A DNA stretch of 21,553 nucleotides, from NCBI GenBank assembly GCA_025455795.1, contig JALOLW010000008.1, positions 1 through 21,553 of the forward strand, in the 5' to 3' direction. The stretch comes from Spirosomataceae bacterium (GTDB lineage: Bacteria; Bacteroidota; Bacteroidia; Cytophagales; Spirosomataceae). Positions 15,833 through 21,553 of the stretch are shown here, in pieces. Each line of letters begins with the position of its first letter. Within the stretch, counting starts at the first letter, position 1. The translations under genes and the position numbers were made by a program. Below the pieces are notes generated by a model. The model saw only the letters and a program-made list of their open reading frames with translations. It had not been told where the DNA came from and searched no databases.

Positions 15833-16780
15833 TTAAAACGGCAATTTCCCCAAATCAACATTCCCGCCCGTGAGGATGATGCCTACTTTTTTGCCCACAA
15901 AACGCTCTTTGTTTCGCAATAGAGCCGCAAACGGCACGGCACACGACGGCTCAATGATGATTTTCATGCGCTCCCATATCAAGCGCATGGCGGCGATGAT
16001 TTCGGGGTCGGAAGTGAGGAGGATGTCTTTGACGTGCAAACGAATGATTTCCAGCGTTTTCTCCCCCAAATTGGTCAGCAGTCCGTCGGCAATCGTATTG
16101 ATGAAAGGTGCTTTTTCGATATGCCCCGAGGCAAAAGACAACACCGCGTCGGCAGCCCCTTCGGGTTCGCCCGCAATGACCTCCGTCGTAGGTGACAAAT
16201 AGTGCGTACTCAAAGCCGTACCACTCAACAGCCCTCCACCGCCTACGGGTGCCATGATGATGTCAAATAGACCAGCATCTTCGATGAGTTCTTTGGCGGC
16301 AGTAGCTTGTCCTGCTATCACTCGGTAGTCATCGAAAGGGTGAATCATGGTAGAGCCGTATTGCTCAATCACCTGCTGCACAGTGCTTTCGCGGGCGTCG
16401 AGTGTAGGCTCACACTCTATGACCTCTGCGCCATAGCCTCGCACCGCATCTTTTTTGACTTGGGGCGCGGTGCGCGGCATCACGATATACGCCTTCGTTC
16501 CTACCAGTCCCGCCGCGTAGGCGATGGCCTGCGCGTGGTTGCCCGAGGAGTGGGTTGTCACGCCGTTTTGGAGTTCATTTGCCGACAACGACAGCACCGC
16601 ATTGACCCCGCCACGGGCTTTGAAAGCTCCTATTTTTTGAAAATTTTCGCATTTAAAATAGATTTCTGCCCCGCTGACTCGATTGAGGGTCTGACACGTA
16701 AGTACAGGCGTGCGATGTACGTGCGGGCGAATGCGCTCGGCGGCGGCTTCGATGGTAGCAAGTGTTGGAATCATGCGCAT
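15833..16780 (-). CDS. Serine racemase / threonine dehydratase-like PLP enzyme
   Basis: A 315-residue fold-type II PLP enzyme. PLP-binding Lys54 lies in GAFKARG, followed by SSGNHAQA (78-85), the phosphate-binding GGGGLLSG (180-187) and TGGNVDLG near the C-terminus. The divalent metal ligands of serine racemase appear conserved as E205, A209 and D211 in GEPEGAAD. There is no C-terminal ACT regulatory domain, so it is not a biosynthetic, isoleucine-feedback IlvA. It could dehydrate threonine to 2-oxobutyrate, dehydrate serine, or racemise serine. Placement just upstream of methylmalonyl-CoA mutase favours threonine breakdown through propionyl-CoA. Starts at 16780 or 16774 (MIPT...) are both plausible. 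A longer start at 16798 is unlikely because it falls in an inverted repeat with promoter-like sequence. Confidence 0.88.
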   Translation of the reverse strand: MRMIPTLATIEAAAERIRPHVHRTPVLTCQTLNRVSGAEIYFKCENFQKIGAFKARGGVNAVLSLSANELQNGVTTHSSGNHAQAIAYAAGLVGTKAYIVMPRTAPQVKKDAVRGYGAEVIECEPTLDARESTVQQVIEQYGSTMIHPFDDYRVIAGQATAAKELIEDAGLFDIIMAPVGGGGLLSGTALSTHYLSPTTEVIAGEPEGAADAVLSFASGHIEKAPFINTIADGLLTNLGEKTLEIIRLHVKDILLTSDPEIIAAMRLIWERMKIIIEPSCAVPFAALLRNKERFVGKKVGIILTGGNVDLGKLPF

Positions 16781-16794
16781 TGGTGAATGTTGGC

Positions 16795-16817
16795 ACAAAT
16801 ATAAACACTATATTTGT
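16795..16817. promoter_or_regulatory. Perfect inverted repeat with back-to-back TATATTTG boxes
   Basis: ACAAATATA (16795-16803) and TATATTTGT (16809-16817) are perfect 9-bp arms around AACAC. Each arm contains TATATTTG, a match to the Bacteroidota -7 element TAnnTTTG. The minus-strand copy lies 16 bp upstream of the PLP-enzyme ATG at 16780. No clear TTTG -33 element was found at the expected spacing on either strand, so it may equally be an operator. Confidence 0.45.
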
Positions 16818-16878
16818 CCGCATTTGTGTTTTTTTAATTCACTCTTAATCTTGATTTTTTACTCATTGTCATAATCCA

Positions 16879-17016
16879 TTACACAGAGTCCCACGGAGAA
16901 ATAAAGCCCAGAGAACCACGGAGGTTATTTATTAAAAGTCTAATGTTCAACCAGATAAGTCTTTGTGACTCTCTATAACTTCACAGCGATAAATCGTTCT
17001 GCGACTCTCTGTGTAA
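16879..17016. repeat. Dispersed 'ACACAGAG...CACGGAG' repeat element
   Basis: A 138-bp intergenic stretch with perfect 10-bp terminal inverted repeats, TTACACAGAG (16879-16888) and CTCTGTGTAA (17007-17016). Degenerate internal copies include CCCACGGAG, CCAGAGAACCACGGAG, CTTTGTGACTCTC and CTGCGACTCTC. The (A)CACAGAG/CCACGGAG pattern is a widespread intergenic repeat type in Bacteroidota and other phyla, recalled and not searched. No coding potential is apparent. It fills most of the 302-bp gap between the divergent PLP-enzyme and sulfite oxidase genes. The 66 bp from 17017 to 17082 hold the presumed promoter of the latter, with no recognisable boxes. Confidence 0.6.
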
Positions 17017-17082
17017 AGAATCATCAAAGAACAAAAATCATCTCCCGTACTTCATTGTTATCTCGAAAATTAAAGTTAAAAC

Positions 17083-18324
17083 ATGAAAAGTTCCAGTATT
17101 CACAACCGCCGAGGGTTTCTAAAAAAATCCGTTTTGGGGACATTGGCGAGTGTTATCGGCACAGAAGTAGCTTTTGCGGCCCACATCCCCGCTCATTACG
17201 TACCGCTTGCCCTCGAAAACGCCCTCAATGGCAAACACCCCGACTTGATGACCCTCAGCGATAAACCCTGGGTAGTAGAAACTCCCGCCCATCTCCTCGA
17301 CGATGAGGTAACACCTTTCGAGAAGATGTTTATCCGCAACAATGGCGTCGCTCCCGAAGAAAAAATAGACGTTTCTAAGTGGTCATTGACCATCAAAGGC
17401 GAGTCGGCCAAAACCACCAAAACCTACACGCTCAATGATTTAAAGGCCAAATTTAAGGCTCATACTTATCAGTTGGTACTCGAATGTGGCGGCAACGGCC
17501 GCTCGGGCTTTGTGCCACAAACGTCGGGCAATCAGTGGGACCAAGGCGGGGTGAGTTGTGCCGAGTGGACGGGCGTACGCCTCAAAGATATTTTGGCCGA
17601 CGTGGGCTTGAAAGACGATGCCGTCTATATCGGTTATTACAGTGCCGACCTGCACCCGAGCCGCGACCCCGCCAAAGCCGCTATCTCGCGCGGTGTGCCT
17701 ATCAAAAAGGCATTGGAAGACGAAACGCTCATCGCTTGGGCCATGAACGGGCAGGATATTCCGCTCCAACACGGCTTTCCGTTGCGGTTGGTGGTGGGTG
17801 GGTGGCCCGCGTCGGTATCGGGTAAGTGGCTGCATACCATCGCAGTACGCAACAAAGAACACGACGGGGCCAAAATGGATGGTCACAGTTATCGTATGCC
17901 CCGCTTACCGATTCAGCCTGGCGAGAAGTTGGCCGAAACCCCCGAAAATTTCAAAGTGATAGAGTCCATGCCCGTCAAGTCATTGATTACTTTTCCGAAA
18001 TCTGGCGCGATGCTCGATACGGGCAAAAAGCTCTCGCTACGCGGCCACGCTTGGGCGGGCGACGTCGCCGTGCGCGAGGTGCAGGTTTCGATAGACTACG
18101 GCGCGACTTGGCAAAAATGCACCTTAAACCCTCCCAAAAACCGACTCGCTTGGCAGCGTTGGAGTGCCGAAATCAATTTCCCTTCCAAAGGCTATTATGA
18201 AGTATGGGCCCGCGCCACCGACGAAAAAGGCGTAAGCCAACCGATGCTCATTCCGCAATGGAATCCTGGCGGGTATCTCAACAATGCCTGCCACCGAATC
18301 GCGGTGAAGGTCGTAGCACCCTAG
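17083..18324 (+). CDS. Tat-exported molybdenum sulfite oxidase (SorA/SoxC-like)
   Basis: A 413-residue periplasmic molybdopterin enzyme. The N-terminus carries a twin-arginine signal NRRGFLKKS (8-16) and a hydrophobic stretch ending AFAA (about 33). The Mo domain includes IRNNG (84-88), the molybdenum-ligating cysteine C135 in LECGGNGRSGF, GVSCAEWTGVRL (157-168), HGFPLRLVVGGWPA, and a K-W-L segment. The C-terminal dimerisation domain holds RGHAWAGD and VSIDYGATWQKC. This order is that of sulfite:acceptor oxidoreductases, which oxidise sulfite to sulfate. The next gene, 39 bp downstream, encodes a c-type cytochrome, as in the SorAB pair. A related periplasmic Mo enzyme with another substrate cannot be excluded. 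Confidence 0.9.
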   Translation: MKSSSIHNRRGFLKKSVLGTLASVIGTEVAFAAHIPAHYVPLALENALNGKHPDLMTLSDKPWVVETPAHLLDDEVTPFEKMFIRNNGVAPEEKIDVSKWSLTIKGESAKTTKTYTLNDLKAKFKAHTYQLVLECGGNGRSGFVPQTSGNQWDQGGVSCAEWTGVRLKDILADVGLKDDAVYIGYYSADLHPSRDPAKAAISRGVPIKKALEDETLIAWAMNGQDIPLQHGFPLRLVVGGWPASVSGKWLHTIAVRNKEHDGAKMDGHSYRMPRLPIQPGEKLAETPENFKVIESMPVKSLITFPKSGAMLDTGKKLSLRGHAWAGDVAVREVQVSIDYGATWQKCTLNPPKNRLAWQRWSAEINFPSKGYYEVWARATDEKGVSQPMLIPQWNPGGYLNNACHRIAVKVVAP

Positions 18325-18363
18325 CCCCCGGTAGAGGAATTTTATCACTATTTTGGAAATAAC

Positions 18364-18783
18364 ATGAAAAAGCCACTTTTATCTCATTATCAGCACTTGG
18401 TTTTGCCTTTGCTTTGTTTCTGGGTGTTTGTAGCAGCTATTCAAAAAAATAGCACTCATTCGCTCATTCTTTCATCCAATCATTCAAGCCTTGACTCTCT
18501 CGACGCTCAAACGGGATTGGTCATTGACCCCAATTTGATGCTGGTGAAGGCGCATTGTACGGGCTGTCATTCGCCCAAACTCATCACGCAGACGCGCCTC
18601 AAACGCGACCAATGGCAGGAGCGCATCCGTTGGATGCAGCGCAATCATAAATTGTGGGATTTGGGCGGGGCCGAAAAAACAGTCTTGGATTATTTAGAAA
18701 AACACTACTCGCCCTCCAAAACTGCCTACTCACGGCGCGAGGCTTTGCAGAATGTAAAATGGTATCGTCTTGAAAATCAATGA
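18364..18783 (+). CDS. Monoheme c-type cytochrome, partner of the sulfite oxidase (SorB-like)
   Basis: A 139-residue exported or membrane-anchored cytochrome. Residues 11-26 are hydrophobic (signal or anchor). The heme motif C65-T-G-C68-H69 follows VKAH. WQERIRWMQRNHKLWDLGG (84-102) supplies M91 as a plausible axial ligand. The C-terminus has VLDYLEKHYSP, typical of small sulfite-dehydrogenase cytochromes. It probably takes electrons from the molybdenum enzyme encoded 39 bp upstream. Its stop lies 17 bp from the stop of the convergent toxin gene, with no clear terminator between them. Confidence 0.85.
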   Translation: MKKPLLSHYQHLVLPLLCFWVFVAAIQKNSTHSLILSSNHSSLDSLDAQTGLVIDPNLMLVKAHCTGCHSPKLITQTRLKRDQWQERIRWMQRNHKLWDLGGAEKTVLDYLEKHYSPSKTAYSRREALQNVKWYRLENQ

Positions 18784-18800
18784 GAAAGTAATAAGAACAA

Positions 18801-19067
18801 TTACTTGTCGTCGTAGTGACCTTTGATTGCATAGACAACGATTTCATCTTGGGTTACTTTATAAATCAACCGATTCTTATCATCAATTCGACGAGACCAA
18901 TATCCTTTATACTGATTTTTGAGTGGTTCAGGCTTTCCAATACCTTCAAATGGAGTTCGCCGACATTCCTGAATGATACGATTTAACCTTTGGAAAAGTT
19001 TAGCATCCTCTATTACTAATCCGATGAATTTATCATAAGAATCACCCGAAAAAGTCACTTTTCTCAT
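18801..19067 (-). CDS. YoeB/Txe-type mRNA interferase toxin
   Basis: An 88-residue RelE-superfamily toxin that cleaves mRNA on the ribosome. It aligns closely with E. coli YoeB: CRRTPFEGIGKPEPLK (35-50), GYWSRRI (55-61), NRLIYKV, and the C-terminal GHY. Catalytic residues E47, R66, H84 and Y85 all correspond to E46, R65, H83 and Y84 of YoeB with an offset of one, so the toxin appears intact. Its ATG overlaps the antitoxin TGA by four bases (ATGA), giving coupled translation. The pair is AT-rich, like other mobile toxin-antitoxin loci. Confidence 0.93.
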   Translation of the reverse strand: MRKVTFSGDSYDKFIGLVIEDAKLFQRLNRIIQECRRTPFEGIGKPEPLKNQYKGYWSRRIDDKNRLIYKVTQDEIVVYAIKGHYDDK

Positions 19068-19327
19068 GATTTAGTTCGCTTATATTGTTCATGGTCAATC
19101 TCCTCTCCCTTTAAAATTTTGTCTGTAAATTTTTCAAACTCATCTCCCTCAAAAGTGTACCAAACATCGGCATTTTCAGCGTCTTCGATTAATTTTTCGA
19201 GGCTTTTTGAAGGTTCGTTCTGCGGTTTGACCGTAATTGCCAGTTTCTTCCCCTTAAAAGTAGCTTTGAGCGATTTGAAAAACTGATAATCAAACTCACT
19301 TTCGTCCAAATGATATGTTGCTTCCAT
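19064..19327 (-). CDS. Antitoxin partner of the YoeB-type toxin (not YefM/Phd-like)
   Basis: An 87-residue acidic protein encoded immediately upstream of the YoeB-type toxin with an ATGA overlap. The start at 19327 (MEATYHLDESEF) is preferred. An in-frame ATG at 19375 would add a hydrophobic FVPFLFYF segment and would run through the presumed promoter. The core YHLDESEFDYQFFKSLKATFKGKKLAITV is a strand-helix-strand pattern seen in short Bacteroidota and cyanobacterial antitoxins of the 'hypothetical protein beside YoeB' kind. A charged C-terminal tail (FEGDEFEKFTDKIL...) could wrap the toxin. No YefM-type SxxEAR start is present. Role follows from position; the family name is uncertain. Confidence 0.75.
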   Translation of the reverse strand: MEATYHLDESEFDYQFFKSLKATFKGKKLAITVKPQNEPSKSLEKLIEDAENADVWYTFEGDEFEKFTDKILKGEEIDHEQYKRTKS

Positions 19328-19346
19328 AATGATTTGTAATTTTGAA

Positions 19347-19376
19347 CGAAAATAAAACAAAAACGGCACAAACAAA
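19347..19376 (-). promoter_or_regulatory. Candidate Bacteroidota promoter for the toxin-antitoxin pair
   Basis: On the minus strand TTTG (19376-19373) is followed after 18 bases by TATTTTCG (19354-19347), close to the TTTG-N19-21-TAnnTTTG consensus of Bacteroidota sigma factors. It lies 19 bp upstream of the antitoxin ATG at 19327. This supports that start over the longer one. Confidence 0.4.
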
Positions 19377-19387
19377 AATTACTCAGT

Positions 19388-20566
19388 ATGCTTCCTGAAC
19401 CAATCGAAAGAATCCAAAACATCAGAACCGAGCAGCGCGTGTGCGAAGTGGCGTGGTTTGACGACCTCTGCGGCGGCGATACCGAATTTCTCGGCCAACT
19501 CGACCCCAATCGTCGCAGCAACTATGACCATTGCAAAAACATCCTACTCACTGCCGACCGCCTCGGCTATAAAAATATTTTGTTGCCCACGTCGTATGTG
19601 GTAGGCCAGGAAGTGCTGACCTACGCGGGCGCGGCGGGCGCACAGACGCAACAAATCAACCTGCTGGCGGCTATCCGCACGGGCGAGATTCACCCGCCGA
19701 TGTTGGCGCGGCACATCGCTACGCTCGACCACATTTTGAAGGGCCGTCTTACCATCAACATCATCAACTCCGACTTGCCTGGCACGAAAGAAGACCACGA
19801 AATGCGCTACAAACGCTGCGAGGAGGTGATTGAGATTTTGAAACAAGGCTGGACCCAAGACCGCGTGGTGTTTGACGGCGAGATTTATAAAGGCATCAAC
19901 CTGCCTGCTGCGCCCGTAAAACCCTATCAGCAAAACGGCGGCCCCTTGCTGTATTTTGGGGGGATTTCGCCTGGCTCCAAAGAAGTCTGTGCCAAATACT
20001 GCGACGTGTTTTTGATGTGGCCCGAACCCGAACACAGCATCTATGCCACCATGCAAGATTTGGCCGAGCGCGCCGACAAACACGGGCGCAAGTTAGACTT
20101 TGGGTTCCGCGCGCACGTCATCGTCCGCAAAACCGAAGAAGAAGCGCGGGCGTGGGCCAAACGCATGATGTCAAAATTTGACTTGGAACAAGCCGAAGCC
20201 CTCAAACACCGCACCCAAGATTCCAAATCGGCGGGGGTGCTACGCCAAGACGAGTTCAGAAAACAAGCCGACGCCGATGACTTCATAGAGCCTTATCTTT
20301 GGGGTGGTATCGGTCGGGCGCGGTCGGGTTGCGGGGCGGCGATTGTAGGCAATCCCGAACAAGTGATCGAAAAGCTCAATCGCTACATGGACATGGGAAT
20401 TCGGGCGTTTATTTTGTCGGGCTATCCGTTGATTGAAGAGTGTGAGCATTTTGGTGAGTTGGTACTGCCGCATCTGCCCAATGCCCGCCTGTCAGAATTG
20501 CAAGGTCGAACCCCCAAAGAAGAACCCGTCACGCCGCTCACCACGGGCGAACTGAGATATGCCTAA
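19388..20566 (+). CDS. LLM-class flavin-dependent monooxygenase (SsuD-like)
   Basis: A 392-residue TIM-barrel, FMN-dependent monooxygenase of the bacterial luciferase-like family. Similarity to alkanesulfonate monooxygenase SsuD is visible along the chain: ADRLGYKNILLPT (56-68), LLAAIRTGEIHPPMLARHIATLDHILKGRL (about 92-121), PLLYFGGISPGS (186-197), DFGFRAHVIVRKTEEEARAW, and WGGIGRARSGCGAAIVGNPEQV, matching the SsuD arginine-loop region. Substrates could be alkanesulfonates, an amine-carboxylate as for NtaA, or a pyrimidine as for RutA. A PuuE-like hydrolase gene follows after 49 bp, which points to a two-step breakdown of a nitrogen compound. The upstream sulfite oxidase pair instead fits a sulfonate substrate. 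The fold is certain; the substrate is not. No reductase or ABC transporter gene is visible. Confidence 0.88.
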   Translation: MLPEPIERIQNIRTEQRVCEVAWFDDLCGGDTEFLGQLDPNRRSNYDHCKNILLTADRLGYKNILLPTSYVVGQEVLTYAGAAGAQTQQINLLAAIRTGEIHPPMLARHIATLDHILKGRLTINIINSDLPGTKEDHEMRYKRCEEVIEILKQGWTQDRVVFDGEIYKGINLPAAPVKPYQQNGGPLLYFGGISPGSKEVCAKYCDVFLMWPEPEHSIYATMQDLAERADKHGRKLDFGFRAHVIVRKTEEEARAWAKRMMSKFDLEQAEALKHRTQDSKSAGVLRQDEFRKQADADDFIEPYLWGGIGRARSGCGAAIVGNPEQVIEKLNRYMDMGIRAFILSGYPLIEECEHFGELVLPHLPNARLSELQGRTPKEEPVTPLTTGELRYA

Positions 20567-20615
20567 ACGCGGCAGCACCTCGCGCTATCATTGATGACAA
20601 AAAACTCTCCTCAAC

Positions 20616-21518
20616 ATGCTCCGAGACCCTCAATTGTACGACTATTGGCCTTACCAAAATCGCCCCAAAATCCGCTGGAAAAACGGGGCGAAACTGGCCT
20701 TTTGGGTAGCTCCCAACATTGAGTTTTATGAACTCAATCCCCCCAAAAACCCCTCCCGCACTCCCTGGGCAAAACCTAACCCCGATGTGCAGGGCTACTC
20801 CATGCGCGACTACGGCAACCGCGTGGGTCACTACCGCATGATGGAAGCCATGGACAAGCACAACGTGCGCGGCAGTGTGTCGCTTTCGGTGGCGATGTGT
20901 CAGCACCATCCCGAAATTATTGAAGCCTGTGTTGAGCGTGATTGGGAATTTTTTTCGCACGGAATTTACAACACCCGCTACTGCTACAACATGGACGAAG
21001 CCCAAGAACGGGCCATCATTGAGGACTCGTTTAGGACGGTCAAAGAAGCCACGGGACAAACAGTAGCAGGGTGGCTTGCCCCCGCACTCACGCACACCGA
21101 ACGCACCTTTGACCTCATCGCCGAGTATGGTGTCAAATACACCTGCGATTTGTTTCAAGACGACCAACCGCAGCCCATCAAAGTCAAAAAAGGACGGTTG
21201 ATTTCGATGCCGTATTCGTTGGAAGTCAATGATGTGATTTGCTATAACTCCTATTTTCACACCCCGAGGCACTACGGTGAGATTCTAAAAAGGCAGTTTG
21301 ATACGCTTTACGAAGAAGGCGAAGAATCTGGTACGGTGATGTGCATTCCTCTTCATGCGTATTTGGTAGGGCATCCGCACCGTGTCAAAGCATTTGAGGA
21401 AGCATTGGGCTATATCACGTCACACAAAGACGTGTGGGTCACTACCGCCGTCGAAATCGCTGATTATTTCTACGAGCATTATTACGACCCCTATTTCACA
21501 AAAGACGTTTCGGTATAA
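20616..21518 (+). CDS. PuuE-like polysaccharide deacetylase-fold hydrolase
   Basis: A 300-residue NodB-fold protein most like PuuE, the metal-independent allantoinase. Marks of the family are the DYGNRVGHYRMMEAMDKH helix start (65-82), EFFSHGIYNT (111-120), GWLAPALTHTERTFDLIAEYG (152-172), YTCDLFQDDQP (175-185), IPLHAYLVGHPHRV (244-257) and VWVTTAVEIADYF. The usual NodB metal site is not intact: the H-x-x-x-H motif has H115 but Asn at 119, and the first Asp-Asp motif is replaced by NIEFYE. It therefore probably hydrolyses a C-N bond without a catalytic metal. It follows the flavin monooxygenase by 49 bp on the same strand and is likely in the same operon. The exact substrate is unknown; allantoin is not assured. 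Confidence 0.85.
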   Translation: MLRDPQLYDYWPYQNRPKIRWKNGAKLAFWVAPNIEFYELNPPKNPSRTPWAKPNPDVQGYSMRDYGNRVGHYRMMEAMDKHNVRGSVSLSVAMCQHHPEIIEACVERDWEFFSHGIYNTRYCYNMDEAQERAIIEDSFRTVKEATGQTVAGWLAPALTHTERTFDLIAEYGVKYTCDLFQDDQPQPIKVKKGRLISMPYSLEVNDVICYNSYFHTPRHYGEILKRQFDTLYEEGEESGTVMCIPLHAYLVGHPHRVKAFEEALGYITSHKDVWVTTAVEIADYFYEHYYDPYFTKDVSV

Positions 21519-21553
21519 AGTGTCGAAAGTATAGCCATCAATTGATACGAAAC

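Noticed and set aside
15802..15861. 20-codon N-terminal extension of methylmalonyl-CoA mutase
   Set aside because: It would overlap the 3' end of the PLP-enzyme gene, and the family N-terminus matches the ATG at 15801.
14644..15873. 409-codon open frame antisense to methylmalonyl-CoA mutase
   Set aside because: It mirrors the codon pattern of the mutase gene, has no recognisable domain, and the mutase is clearly the real gene.
17083..21518. Single operon from sulfite oxidase to the PuuE-like gene
   Set aside because: The toxin-antitoxin genes between them are on the opposite strand, so the two plus-strand blocks cannot be one uninterrupted operon of co-oriented genes.

Overview
The window looks like a chromosomal stretch of a Bacteroidota bacterium, probably of the Cytophagales/Spirosomataceae type. 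This is inferred from gene content: a secreted DUF1080 protein, a CzcA-type efflux operon led by a small exported protein, the C-terminal scrap of a TonB-dependent receptor, and B12-dependent methylmalonyl-CoA mutase. It also fits the near absence of Shine-Dalgarno sequences, the TAnnTTTG-like promoter elements and the dispersed palindromic repeats between genes. No rRNA, tRNA, CRISPR array, prophage or intact insertion sequence was seen.

Left part (1-5112, all minus strand). A fragment of a palindromic repeat opens the window. It is followed by a Uma2-family nuclease gene and a secreted DUF1080 (3-keto-disaccharide hydrolase-like) gene with an A12 tract, then an intergenic inverted repeat. 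The ferrous iron uptake genes feoA and feoB come next, but a DUF1016/YhcG-type PDDEXK nuclease gene sits between them in the same orientation.

Middle part (5310-11516, plus strand). This is a four-gene metal efflux operon: a small exported His-containing protein with a GTG start, a CzcA-type RND pump, a TolC-like outer-membrane channel and a lipoprotein membrane-fusion protein. Fused directly to its 3' end is a degraded remnant of a TonB-dependent receptor.

Central-right part (11528-16780, minus strand). Four closely spaced genes run in one direction. A serine racemase/threonine dehydratase-like PLP enzyme and methylmalonyl-CoA mutase form a plausible threonine/propionate route. Below them lies a tightly coupled AAA ATPase plus TOPRIM (DUF4276) pair that resembles two-gene OLD/PARIS/AbiL-like defence modules. 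The mutase gene carries an in-frame GC-rich palindrome in the linker before its B12 domain.

Right part (17083-21518). A Tat-exported molybdenum sulfite oxidase and a monoheme cytochrome c form a SorAB-like pair. Next comes a convergent YoeB-type toxin-antitoxin pair whose antitoxin is not YefM-like. The window ends with an SsuD-like flavin monooxygenase followed by a PuuE-like (NodB-fold, apparently metal-free) hydrolase. Sulfite released by an SsuD-like enzyme would be a substrate for the SorAB pair, so the two blocks may be linked, but this is inference.
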